Part shown: piece by piece, positions 33,779-41,904 of the stretch
Layout of the letters: every line of letters starts with the position of its first letter
How positions within the stretch are numbered: position 1 is the first letter of the stretch
Assembly (NCBI RefSeq): GCF_016756615.1
Contig: NZ_AP023262.1
Coordinates: 186,001 to 250,000 of the forward strand
Direction of reading: 5' to 3'
DNA: 64,000 nucleotides
Origin: Mesorhizobium sp. L-8-3
GTDB lineage: Bacteria > Pseudomonadota > Alphaproteobacteria > Rhizobiales > Rhizobiaceae
Program-made: the position numbers and the translations under genes
The notes under the pieces: model-generated
Told to the model about the DNA's origin: nothing
Databases searched by the model: none
The model's input: the letters and a program-made list of their open reading frames with translations, nothing else

Positions 33779-34714
33779 TCATCCCTGAATGGCGGATAGA
33801 CTCCGCGCCGCCTTCAGCCCGGCCAGGGTCGCGTCGGTGGCGTCGATCACTCGCGTGGCCACCCCGATCCGCCTAAAGCCGCGCGCATAGAGGGCCGACA
33901 GCGCGGCGCTGCCGATCAGTGGAATCTCCCCGCCGCCCGATGCCAGTTCCCTCTGCCCGCCGATCTCGGCGCCGATGAGCAGGCCAGAGAGGTAACCCGC
34001 GCCCCATGGCTGGCTCCTGCCCGACAGAAGCGAACCCGACCGGACGCGGAAGAGGTCCGAGACGAGCTTCTCGGGCCGGTCGAGGCCGGTGTCGAGGCCG
34101 GCATCGAAACCCTCGTTACGCTCGGGATCGGCGGGATCGCCGCCGACGGAGTGGCGCAGGACCGAATGGGTCTTCAGCACCTCGAACAGCTCGCCGGTCA
34201 TGGCGGTGGCGAAGCGGCGCACTGTCCTGCCGTCGAGCTCGACCCATTTGGAATGCGTACCCGGCATGACGACGGTGCCGGAAAACCCTTCCAGCAGCGC
34301 CGAAAGTCCGAGCAGCTGGGTCTCCTCGCCGCGCATGACGTCCTCGGCCCCCTCGCGTCGCTGGCAGACGCCGGGCAGGATGCGCGGGGTGAGATGCGGG
34401 TCTGGCATTTCGGGCCGCACGGCGCTCGCAAGCAGGGCATCGAGATCGGCCGGCGCCTCGATATAGGGCGCTTCGATCCAACCCTGGCGCGCGCCGGCCA
34501 TGCCTGAGATCAATACGTCATAGGGATCGGCCCCGGGTTCGACATGGCCGGCGAGCACTTCCGTGAGGGCCGCTGGAAACGCGGCGCGCTCGAGCTTGCC
34601 CATGCCCTTGTCGGACGAATTGGCGAAGGTCACGGCGCCGGCGGCGTCGATGCCCCAGACACGCAGATTCGACGTGCCCCAGTCGACCGCGATCCACTCC
34701 GTCCTGCCGTTCAT
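33779..34714 (-). CDS. dgoK: 2-dehydro-3-deoxygalactonokinase
   Basis: 311 residues from ATG 34714. DgoK landmarks are IAVDWGTSNLRVWGID at the N-terminus (phosphate-1 motif), LISGMAGARQGWIEAPY, MRGEETQLLGL and VVMPGTHSKWVEL followed by TAMTGELFEVLK. It phosphorylates 2-keto-3-deoxygalactonate in the De Ley-Doudoroff pathway of galactose. The partner aldolase (dgoA) is not next to it in the window, since mtnA lies upstream across a repeat-filled gap. It is probably transcribed on its own or after mtnA. Confidence 0.9.
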   Translation of the reverse strand: MNGRTEWIAVDWGTSNLRVWGIDAAGAVTFANSSDKGMGKLERAAFPAALTEVLAGHVEPGADPYDVLISGMAGARQGWIEAPYIEAPADLDALLASAVRPEMPDPHLTPRILPGVCQRREGAEDVMRGEETQLLGLSALLEGFSGTVVMPGTHSKWVELDGRTVRRFATAMTGELFEVLKTHSVLRHSVGGDPADPERNEGFDAGLDTGLDRPEKLVSDLFRVRSGSLLSGRSQPWGAGYLSGLLIGAEIGGQRELASGGGEIPLIGSAALSALYARGFRRIGVATRVIDATDATLAGLKAARSLSAIQG

Positions 34715-34780
34715 CCGTCGCTCCTGCCGCGCTGGTGGTCTCCGAGGCCATCTTCTTGCACGGAGATGGTGACCTTGCGA

Positions 34781-35039
34781 GTCCTTCGAGGCTCGCTTCG
34801 CGAGCACCTCAGGATGAGGGAGGCTGGCGCCAGACGAATCCGAGCTAGTCTCTGCACAGAGGGATGACGGGCTGGCTTGGACCTTTGGTGCGTCCTTCGA
34901 GGCTCGCTGCGCTCGCACCTCAGGATGAGGAGGCTCGGCGCCAGTTGCCCGCATCCAGAGGGCCCAGCCCGAATTCGTGTGAATGCCCGGCGCCAACCCT
35001 CCTCATCCTGAGGCGCGAGCGAAGGCGAACCTCGAAGGG
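34781..35039. repeat. Cluster of three rhizobial palindromic repeats
   Basis: Three copies of a ~45-bp element with the core GTCCTTCGAGGCTCGC and ACCTCAGGATGAGG: 34781-34825, 34891-34935 and an inverted copy at 34998-35039. They fill the 328-bp gap between dgoK and mtnA. No gene lies here. Confidence 0.75.
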
Positions 35040-35042
35040 CGG

Positions 35043-36143
35043 TCAGGCGGCCTTGCGCTCCGGGAACAGGGCGCGCAGGCCTTCGGCCGAAGCCTCGGCG
35101 ACGCCGCGCTCGGTGATGAGGCCGGTGATGAGGCGCGCCGGCGTCACGTCGAAGGCCGGATTGCCGGCGGGCGATGCCTCCGGAGAGATGCGCACCCGCG
35201 CGATCTCGCCCGACGCGGTCTTGCCCCAGACATAGGAGACTTCGTCGGACGAGCGTTCCTCGATCGGGATCTCCCTCACCCCGTCGGCCACCGTCCAGTC
35301 GATGGTCGGCGACGGCAGGGCGACATAGAAGGGCACGTTGTTGTCCTGCGCGGCGAGCGCCTTCAAATAGGTGCCGATCTTGTTGCAGACGTCGCCATGG
35401 GCCGTGGTGCGGTCGGTGCCGACGATCACCATGTCGACCTGGCCGTGCTGCATCAGATGCCCGCCGGCATTGTCGACGATCAGCGTGTGCGGCACGCCGT
35501 GGCCGGCCATCTCCCAGGCGGTGAGCTGGGCGCCCTGGTTGCGCGGCCGCGTCTCGTCGACATAGACGTGAACGGGAATGCCCGCCTCGACGGCGAGGTA
35601 GATCGGCGCCGTCGCGGTGCCGTAGTCGACCGTCGCCAGCCAGCCGGCATTGCAGTGGGTGAGGATGTTGACCGGCTCGCCCGGCTTCTTCTTCGCAGCG
35701 ATGGCGCGGATGATTTCGAGGCCGTTGCGGCCGATGCCGCGATTGAGCTCGATGTCCTCGTCGGCGATCTCGGCGGCGCGCTTGAAGGCGACCGCGGCGC
35801 GCTCGGCGGGCGCAATGGGGCGCAGCATGTTGCGCATCTCGTTCAGCGCCCAGCGCAAATTGATCGCGGTCGGGCGCGTGGCGTGCAGCGTCTCCCAGGC
35901 AGCGTCGAGCGCGGCGTCCGAGGGGTCGTCGCGCATCCGGATGGCGATGCCGTAGGCGGCCGTCACGCCGATCAGCGGCGCGCCGCGCACCCACATGTCG
36001 CGGATGGCGACCGCAACCTCGTCGACCGTGTCGAGCCGCTCGATGCGGAAATCATGGGGCAGCCAGCGCTGGTCGATGATCTCGACGGAACGGCCGTCCG
36101 CTGCTGGCCAGATGGTGCGGTAGTGACGGTCTGCGACTTTCAC
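35043..36143 (-). CDS. mtnA: S-methyl-5-thioribose-1-phosphate isomerase
   Basis: 366 residues starting with GTG that overlaps the mtnK stop (GTGA). eIF2B-like aldose-ketose isomerase: [17 protein letters not shown], the catalytic Cys in [36 protein letters not shown], and the catalytic Asp in [19 protein letters not shown]. It converts 5-methylthioribose-1-phosphate to 5-methylthioribulose-1-phosphate; the same enzyme family acts on 5-deoxyribose-1-phosphate. It is coupled to mtnK. No mtnB, mtnC or mtnD is present in the window. Confidence 0.96.
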   Translation of the reverse strand: MKVADRHYRTIWPAADGRSVEIIDQRWLPHDFRIERLDTVDEVAVAIRDMWVRGAPLIGVTAAYGIAIRMRDDPSDAALDAAWETLHATRPTAINLRWALNEMRNMLRPIAPAERAAVAFKRAAEIADEDIELNRGIGRNGLEIIRAIAAKKKPGEPVNILTHCNAGWLATVDYGTATAPIYLAVEAGIPVHVYVDETRPRNQGAQLTAWEMAGHGVPHTLIVDNAGGHLMQHGQVDMVIVGTDRTTAHGDVCNKIGTYLKALAAQDNNVPFYVALPSPTIDWTVADGVREIPIEERSSDEVSYVWGKTASGEIARVRISPEASPAGNPAFDVTPARLITGLITERGVAEASAEGLRALFPERKAA

Positions 36144-37411
36144 GGACGGCTCTCCTTCTCGATCAGGGCGGCCAGGGCGTTGACCTCGTCGATGCTGTGG
36201 ATTCGACGGGAGTTTACCACCAGATGACGGCCGAATTTCAGCGCTGCCGCCTCGCAGGACGCACGCAGGTCGACATCCTCGATCGTCTCGAAATCGGCAT
36301 TGTGCGCCAGGCCGAGAATGCGCCGGTGCACCTCGACGCCGGCAAAACCGAGCAGGTCCCGCCAGATGTCGTGCAGCAACTGGTCGAGCGCCTGCTCGGC
36401 GCCGAGCGCGTCGCCGCGATCCTCGAACAGGCTCCTGTGATAGAGCATGCCGGTGCGTTCGGTTCGCCAGAGCCGCGAGAACTCGGTGCGGAAGACGCTC
36501 CAGGTCTCGGCTGCCGTGCGCAGCAGATAGTCGCGCATCGAATGGCGCGATTCCTCCTGCTCGTGGCCGCGCTGGGAAAAGAACGACATCCAGAAATTGG
36601 CGAGCAGCATGCCGACGTCGAAGGCGATCGGCCCATAGAAGGCGAATTCCGGGTCGATGACCCGCGTCTCCTCGTCCGTCACCATGATCGAACCGGTGTG
36701 GAGATCGCCATGCAGAAGCGTCTCGGCCTTGGCGGCGAAAAGATGCTTCAGGCGCTGCGCTTCGACCTTCAGGTCGCGGTCGGCGCGCAACTCGGCCACG
36801 AGGCCGTCGAGCTGCGGCGAGGTATGGCGGTTCAGCGGCGCCTCGAAATAGGGATCGGTGAAGACCAGGTCCTCGGTGATGCCGCAGAGCTCGACATTGT
36901 CGGCGAAGAGCGCCAGGTCGGCCTTGCGCTCGCGTGTCGCCATGTGGAAGTCGGAGCCGCGAAACAGCGTGCGCGCCGTGAACAGCCCGAGATCCTCGGC
37001 GATGCGGGGCAGTTCGCGGCCGGCGATCAGCGCCTTCCTGAGGATGATGTGCGGCGTCAGATATTCCATGACGATCAGCGCCTGGCCCTCGTCGAAATGG
37101 AAGATCTCGGGCACGCTGCCCGGCGCCCGCGCCTCCTGGCGGATCAGCGCATGATATTCGAAGAAGGAGCGCTTGAGGGGCAGCGGCCAGCTGTCGCCGA
37201 CCAGCCTGACATAGGGCAGCGCCTGCTTGACGACCGCGGCCCCGTCGCTGCCTTCGACGATGAAGACGAGATTGAGGTTGCCGTCGCCGACCTCGCGCAC
37301 CTTCCAGGAGGAGATGTCCTTGCCGATGCGCAGGGCCAGCGCCTCGATGCCCCCCAGGCGGAGAGGCAGGCTCTCTACCGTCAATGCTTCGAACGAAGCA
37401 GCTTCCATCAT
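36140..37411 (-). CDS. mtnK: S-methyl-5-thioribose kinase
   Basis: 423 residues from ATG 37411 (GGGAGG upstream). It has a protein-kinase-like/APH fold: [17 protein letters not shown] (nucleotide loop), the catalytic loop [13 protein letters not shown], and the metal-binding [17 protein letters not shown] (DPE in place of DFG). It phosphorylates 5-methylthioribose at C1. It is the first gene of the mtnK-mtnA unit, divergent from a sugar-type ABC importer across a perfect inverted repeat, which suggests the kinase acts on imported 5-methylthioribose or a similar 5-substituted pentose. Confidence 0.95.
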   Translation of the reverse strand: MMEAASFEALTVESLPLRLGGIEALALRIGKDISSWKVREVGDGNLNLVFIVEGSDGAAVVKQALPYVRLVGDSWPLPLKRSFFEYHALIRQEARAPGSVPEIFHFDEGQALIVMEYLTPHIILRKALIAGRELPRIAEDLGLFTARTLFRGSDFHMATRERKADLALFADNVELCGITEDLVFTDPYFEAPLNRHTSPQLDGLVAELRADRDLKVEAQRLKHLFAAKAETLLHGDLHTGSIMVTDEETRVIDPEFAFYGPIAFDVGMLLANFWMSFFSQRGHEQEESRHSMRDYLLRTAAETWSVFRTEFSRLWRTERTGMLYHRSLFEDRGDALGAEQALDQLLHDIWRDLLGFAGVEVHRRILGLAHNADFETIEDVDLRASCEAAALKFGRHLVVNSRRIHSIDEVNALAALIEKESRP

Positions 37412-37529
37412 CTGTGGCCTCCCGATACGCGCTTGATCGCTTTGGTGTCCCGTCCGGGAAACCCCGGGCGGTTCGGTATCACGACACCATGCCAAGCGGC
37501 GATTGTGAAGTGAGGCTAGAGACGGGTCT

Positions 37530-37558
37530 GGCAATTGTCAATCGTGTTGACAATTGCC
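37530..37558. promoter_or_regulatory. Perfect inverted-repeat operator between mtnK and the ABC importer
   Basis: GGCAATTGTCAA (37530-37541) and TTGACAATTGCC (37547-37558) are exact reverse complements around TCGTG. The dyad sits in the 184-bp divergent promoter region, 38 bp before the importer start. The half-site TTGACAA resembles the direct repeats upstream of the SorC regulator at 47695-47724, so that protein is a candidate binder. Confidence 0.7.
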
Positions 37559-37595
37559 GAAACGCCTCCTAGCCTTGAGATCAAGGGAGGATCGA

Positions 37596-39101
37596 ATGGT
37601 GGGGGACGGCGTGTTCCGCGTAGCGGGGCTGAGGAAATCCTTTGGCCCGAACCAGGTCCTCGGGGGCGTCGGCCTCGAGCTTCGCGCGGGCGAAGTCACC
37701 GTGCTCATGGGCGCCAACGGCGCCGGCAAGTCGACCCTCGTCAAGATCGTCAGCGGCGTCTATTCCCGCGACGCCGGCTCGATGACGCTCGATGGCCGCG
37801 ATTTCGCGCCGTCCACGCCGGCCGAGGCGATCCGCGCAGGCGTCGTCACGGTCCACCAGAACATCAATGACGGTGTGGTCGCGGCCCTCGACGTCGCCAC
37901 CAATCTCACGCTCGACAGGCTGAGCGGCGTCGGCGCTTCGCTGTTCTTCAACCCGCGCAAGGTGCGCCGCGAAGCCCGCGCGGTGGCGGAACGCATGGGG
38001 CTCGACATCGATCTCGACGCCGCCATCCCCGACCTTTCGCTCGCCGACCGCCAGATGGTGGCGATCGCCCGCGCGATGGCGCATGAGCCGAAGGTGCTGA
38101 TCCTCGACGAGCCGACGTCGTCCCTGTCGAGCGCCGAGGCCAGCCGGCTGTTCGCGCTGATCGACCGGCTTCGGGCGCATGGCGTGGCCATCCTCTATAT
38201 CTCGCACCGCATGTCCGACATCCGCCGCCTCGCCGACCGCATCGTGTCGCTGCGCGACGGTGTCATCGTCGGCACCTTCGCCGAAAAACCGCTCGACTAT
38301 CAGGGTGCGGTCGACGCCATGCTCGGCCATCGCAGCGATCACGCCGCGATCGAGGCGCGCCCGCCCGGCCGGACCATCTTCGAAGCGCAAGACCTCGTCA
38401 TCGCCGAGGGCGCGCGGCCGATCTCGCTTTCGCTCGGCGACGGCGAGATCGTGGCCGTCACCGGTCTCGTCGGCGTCGGCAAGACGGCGCTCGCCGAGAC
38501 CCTGTTCGGTGCAAGACGGCCGCATGGCGGCAGCATGTCGCTCGCCGGCCGGCCCTACGCGCCGGCATCGCCCGGCCAGGCGATCGAGGCCGGCGCCTTC
38601 CTCGTCGCCAAGGACCGCGCCGAAAGCGGCATCGTCCGCGACTTCAACATCTACGAGAATATGAGCCTGCCCTTCCTGAAGCGGATCTCGACCCTGGGCG
38701 TGTCGCGGCGCGGCGCCGAGCGCGCCATCGCGCGCGATCAGATCCGGGAACTCGGTATCGTCTGCCGTTCCGAGAGGGACGACATGTCGACGCTGTCCGG
38801 CGGCAACCAGCAGAAGGTGATGGTCGCCCGCTGGATGACGCAGAAGGCGTCGCTCTTCATGCTCGACGAGCCCTTCCAGGGCGTCGACATCGCCGCGCGC
38901 CGCGACATCGCGGCCAAGCTGCGCGCCAGTGCGGCCGGCCGCGCGACGCTCATCTTCGTGACCGAACTCGACGAGGCGCTGGAGACGGCCGACCGCATCC
39001 TGGTGATGTCGGAACAGACGATCGTCGGCGAGCACCGCAACGCCGGCATCGACATGGAACGCCTGCTCGCCGAAGTGGCAGGACAAAGGAACGCTGCATG
39101 A
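37596..39101 (+). CDS. Sugar ABC transporter ATP-binding protein (two nucleotide-binding domains)
   Basis: 501 residues from ATG 37596 (AAGGGAGG upstream). RbsA/MglA class with two ATPase halves: the first has Walker A GANGAGKSTLVKI and Walker B LILDEPTSSLS but a degenerate signature (LSLADRQMVAIARAM), the second has a degenerate Walker A (GLVGVGKTALAETL), signature LSGGNQQKVMVARW and Walker B LFMLDEPFQGVD. This asymmetry is normal for the class. It powers the permease encoded next, with which it overlaps by ATGA. The substrate is inferred to be methylthioribose or a related pentose from the divergent mtnK. Confidence 0.93.
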   Translation: MVGDGVFRVAGLRKSFGPNQVLGGVGLELRAGEVTVLMGANGAGKSTLVKIVSGVYSRDAGSMTLDGRDFAPSTPAEAIRAGVVTVHQNINDGVVAALDVATNLTLDRLSGVGASLFFNPRKVRREARAVAERMGLDIDLDAAIPDLSLADRQMVAIARAMAHEPKVLILDEPTSSLSSAEASRLFALIDRLRAHGVAILYISHRMSDIRRLADRIVSLRDGVIVGTFAEKPLDYQGAVDAMLGHRSDHAAIEARPPGRTIFEAQDLVIAEGARPISLSLGDGEIVAVTGLVGVGKTALAETLFGARRPHGGSMSLAGRPYAPASPGQAIEAGAFLVAKDRAESGIVRDFNIYENMSLPFLKRISTLGVSRRGAERAIARDQIRELGIVCRSERDDMSTLSGGNQQKVMVARWMTQKASLFMLDEPFQGVDIAARRDIAAKLRASAAGRATLIFVTELDEALETADRILVMSEQTIVGEHRNAGIDMERLLAEVAGQRNAA

Positions 39102-40144
39102 CGACCGGATCCGAAACGACGAGACATGCCGCGGGAGCCGGTCGAACCATAGACCTGCAGACCATCGTGATCCGCTACGGCTTCCTGGCGCTGCTTGCCG
39201 GGCTGATCGCCTTCTTCGCCGCATCGACCGACGGCTTCGTGTCGCCGCAGAGCGCCGTCTTCATCTTCCAGTCTGTCGCCATCACCGGCATCCTGGCGCT
39301 CGGGGTCACGGCGACCCTCGTCGTCGGCGGCTTCGATCTTTCCATCGGCTCCGTCGCCACCAGCGCCATGATGGCCGCGGCCTATGTCATGGTGGTGCTG
39401 GAGCAGAACGCGTTCCTGGCGGTCGTCGCCTGCCTGCTGATCGGCGCCGTGGTCGGCCTGATCAACGGCTTCCTGATCGTCTATATGCGGGTGCCCGACC
39501 TTCTCGCCACGCTCGGCATGATGTTCCTGCTCGTCGGTCTGCAGCGCATCCCGACCGAGGGCCGCTCGATCGCGACCGGCATGACCATGCCGGACGGATC
39601 GGTCGCGGAAGGCACCTTCAGCAGCACCTTCCTGGCGCTCGGCCGGCACCGCTTCGACTTCTTCCTTCCCAATCTCCTGCCGGTCTCGGTGGTGATCCTG
39701 ATCGTGCTCGCTCTGCTGATCTGGTTCTTCCTCGAATACACGCGCTTCGGGCGGATGATGTATGCCGTCGGCAGCAATGAAAGGGCCGCGGAGCTCGCCG
39801 GCGCGCCTGTCAAGGCATACAAGATCTGGGCCTATGTCATTTCGGGCATTTTCGCCGCGATCGGCGGCATTCTTCTCGCCGCCAGGCTTGGACGCGGCGA
39901 TATCGCCTCGGGTAACAATCTGCTGCTCGATTCCGTCGCCGCGGCGCTGATCGGTTTCGCCGTGCTCGGCGCGGCCAAGCCCAACGCTTTCGGCACGGCG
40001 GTCGGCGCTCTCTTCGTCGGCGTGCTTCTTCAGGGCCTGACCATGATGAACGCGCCCTACTACACGCAGGACTTCGTCAAGGGCGGCGTGCTCGTCGTCG
40101 CCCTCGTCTTCACCTTTGCCCTCTCGAACCGGGGCAAGCGCTAG
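39098..40144 (+). CDS. Sugar ABC transporter permease (RbsC-like)
   Basis: 348 residues with about 8-10 helices. RbsC family motif VTGILALGVTATLVVGGFDLSIGSVAT is present in slightly varied form, together with RFGRMMYAVGSNERAAELAGAPVKAYKIWAYVISGIFAAIGGI, the EAA-like loop of this class. Probably a homodimer with the preceding ATPase, because only one permease is encoded. The stop codon runs directly into a palindromic repeat. Confidence 0.93.
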   Translation: MTTGSETTRHAAGAGRTIDLQTIVIRYGFLALLAGLIAFFAASTDGFVSPQSAVFIFQSVAITGILALGVTATLVVGGFDLSIGSVATSAMMAAAYVMVVLEQNAFLAVVACLLIGAVVGLINGFLIVYMRVPDLLATLGMMFLLVGLQRIPTEGRSIATGMTMPDGSVAEGTFSSTFLALGRHRFDFFLPNLLPVSVVILIVLALLIWFFLEYTRFGRMMYAVGSNERAAELAGAPVKAYKIWAYVISGIFAAIGGILLAARLGRGDIASGNNLLLDSVAAALIGFAVLGAAKPNAFGTAVGALFVGVLLQGLTMMNAPYYTQDFVKGGVLVVALVFTFALSNRGKR

Positions 40145-40194
40145 AGCATCGGACCCGAAAGTGGGTACGGGTTTTCGGGATAATTCCGATGCTC
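40144..40194. repeat. Palindromic REP-like element
   Basis: GAGCATCGGA (40144-40153) and TCCGATGCTC (40185-40194) form perfect 10-bp arms, with CCCGAAAGTGGG and GGTTTTCGGG between. It begins at the permease stop codon. Elements of this form are common between rhizobial genes. Confidence 0.75.
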
Positions 40195-40206
40195 AAACTA
40201 ACAGCT

Positions 40207-40243
40207 GGAGCGGCGGCACCGATTCCATAGGTGCCGCCGCTCC
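40207..40243 (+). repeat. GC-rich hairpin between permease and binding-protein genes
   Basis: GGAGCGGCGGCACC and GGTGCCGCCGCTCC are perfect 14-bp arms with a 9-nt loop. In the transcript this would be a very stable hairpin upstream of the binding-protein gene and might raise its level relative to the membrane genes by protecting the 3' segment. A similar hairpin occurs at 28602-28632. Confidence 0.6.
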
Positions 40244-40305
40244 CGGCGCCGGAAAGCCGGCGCCCAGAAAAAATTGTTTCGAAAAACCACATTGGAGGAC
40301 GGTTC

Positions 40306-41358
40306 ATGAACTTCACACGCAGAACACTCGGCAAGCTGGCGATCGGTCTCATCGGCGCCACGGCGCTGATGCAGGCGCCGGCGTCAGCGGGAGGCATGCC
40401 CGCGCCCTTCGACAAGCCCGGCGACGTCAAGATCGCGCTCGTGCGATATCTCTCGACCGGTGACTTCTTCCAGGCCTATCTGTCCGGCGTCGAGGCGCAG
40501 GCCAAGGCGCTGGGCGTTGACCTGCGCGTCCTCGACAGCCGCCAGGATGCCGCCCTCCAGGCCGACATGGTCGACCAGGCGATCGCGCTCGGCGTGCAGG
40601 GCATCATCATCCAGCACGGCCTGACCGAATCGATGAAGGAAGCCGCCCAGCGCGCGGTCGACGCCGGCATCAAGGTCGTCGCCTTCGACGTCAATGTCGA
40701 GAACGACAAGATCCCGCAGATCGAGCAGTCCGACCGCGACCTCGCCCGCCTCGCGCTGGAGCAGGCGATCAGGGACAATGGCGAGAACTGGAAGGCGGGT
40801 TACGTCTATGTCGCCGGCATCGCGCCGCTCGACCGCCGCAACGAGACCTGGGTCGACTTCAAGAAAAAGTATGCGGGCATCAACGAAGCCGCCATGTTCG
40901 GCACGCTGGACAATCCGATCGCCAATTCGGTCGCCAACCAGGCCCGTTCGGTGATCACGGCCAACCCCGACATCAAGGTGATGTTCGCGCCCTATGACGA
41001 ATTCGCCAAGGGCGTGAAGATCGCCGTCGACGAGGCCGGCCTGTCCTCCGACATCAAGATCTATTCGGCCGATATCTCGACCTCCGACATCGCGGCTATG
41101 CGCGAGGCCGGCAGCGCCTGGGCGGCGACCGCGGCCACCAACCCCGCCGTCGTCGGCCAGGTCTCGGTCCGCGCGCTCGCCATGCTGCTCGCCGGCGAAG
41201 AGCCGGGCAAGAGCGTGATCGTGCCGCCGACGCTGATCACCCAGAAGGACCTCAACGACAACGACATCAAGAACATGGAAGAACTGTCGGCCAAGATGCC
41301 GCAATTCGCCCATGCCGATGTCGCGGTTCCCGGCTGGATGCCGCCGCCCTCGAAGTGA
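40306..41358 (+). CDS. Sugar ABC transporter substrate-binding protein
   Basis: 350 residues from ATG 40306 (GGAGG upstream). The signal peptide ends near APASAGG. Periplasmic-binding-protein type I fold: KIALVRYLSTGDFFQAYLSG, IIIQHGLTESMKEAAQRAVDAGIKVVAFD, VYVAGIAPLDRRNETW, and MFAPYDEFAKGVKIAVDEAGL. It is the third importer gene, 161 bp after the permease with two hairpins between. The ligand is likely a pentose derivative given mtnK and mtnA. The family alone would also allow ribose, xylose or AI-2. Confidence 0.92.
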   Translation: MNFTRRTLGKLAIGLIGATALMQAPASAGGMPAPFDKPGDVKIALVRYLSTGDFFQAYLSGVEAQAKALGVDLRVLDSRQDAALQADMVDQAIALGVQGIIIQHGLTESMKEAAQRAVDAGIKVVAFDVNVENDKIPQIEQSDRDLARLALEQAIRDNGENWKAGYVYVAGIAPLDRRNETWVDFKKKYAGINEAAMFGTLDNPIANSVANQARSVITANPDIKVMFAPYDEFAKGVKIAVDEAGLSSDIKIYSADISTSDIAAMREAGSAWAATAATNPAVVGQVSVRALAMLLAGEEPGKSVIVPPTLITQKDLNDNDIKNMEELSAKMPQFAHADVAVPGWMPPPSK

Positions 41359-41370
41359 GGCACTGACAAG

Positions 41371-41397
41371 AAAGGACGGCCCTCGAGGCGCCCTTTT
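41371..41397 (+). terminator. Candidate terminator after the importer operon
   Basis: AAAGG and CCTTTT arms with partial pairing across GGCCCTCGAGGCG lie 13 bp after the binding-protein stop and end in TTTT. The stem is imperfect, so confidence is modest. Confidence 0.4.
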
Positions 41398-41410
41398 CCT
41401 CGCCGCGACG

Positions 41411-41820
41411 CCGAAAGCCTCCTCTCCCCTCGGGGAGAGGTCGGCCGAGCGAAGCGGAGGCCGGGTGAGGGGGCGGCGCCGACGACCGCGGCCAAGCATC
41501 GCCCAGCCCGATACCGCAGGGCGCCGGCGACGACGAAGGTCAAGGCCGCAGTGCAAGGGTGAGGGTGGTTGGATGCAAACGGTCAAACCGGCCGCCCATG
41601 ATCGACCGTCGCTCCCCCTCACCCGGCCTCCGCTTCGCTCGGCCGACCTCTCCCCAAGGGGAGAGGAGATCGTCAAGCGTAGCGCGCCTCACCTTGACGA
41701 GACGACTTATCGCGACTTCGAAAGCCTCCTCTCCCCTCGGGGAGAGGTCGGTCGAGCGAAGCGGAGGCCGGGTGAGGGGGCGGCGCCGACGCCCGCGGCC
41801 AAGCACCGCCCGGGCCGATT
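41411..41820. repeat. Repeat cluster (three copies, one inverted)
   Basis: A ~100-bp block beginning GAAAGCCTCCTCTCCCCTCGG and containing AGCGAAGCGGAGGCCGGGTG occurs at about 41411-41510 and 41718-41820. A partial inverted copy (CCTCACCCGGCCTCCGCTTC) is at 41612-41669. The same family recurs at 61142-61351. No gene is supported between 41359 and 41904. Confidence 0.8.
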
Positions 41821-41904
41821 CCACTGCGATGACGAAGGCGCCTGACGACGCCAGCCGGCCAAACCGCCAACAGGATCTGACCAGAAAGAGACGGATGCAT
41901 CTTT

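Noticed and set aside
33513..33782. 89-codon minus-strand frame and its plus-strand partner 33456-33773
   Set aside because: The two frames overlap on opposite strands, have no ribosome-binding site and show no conserved motif.
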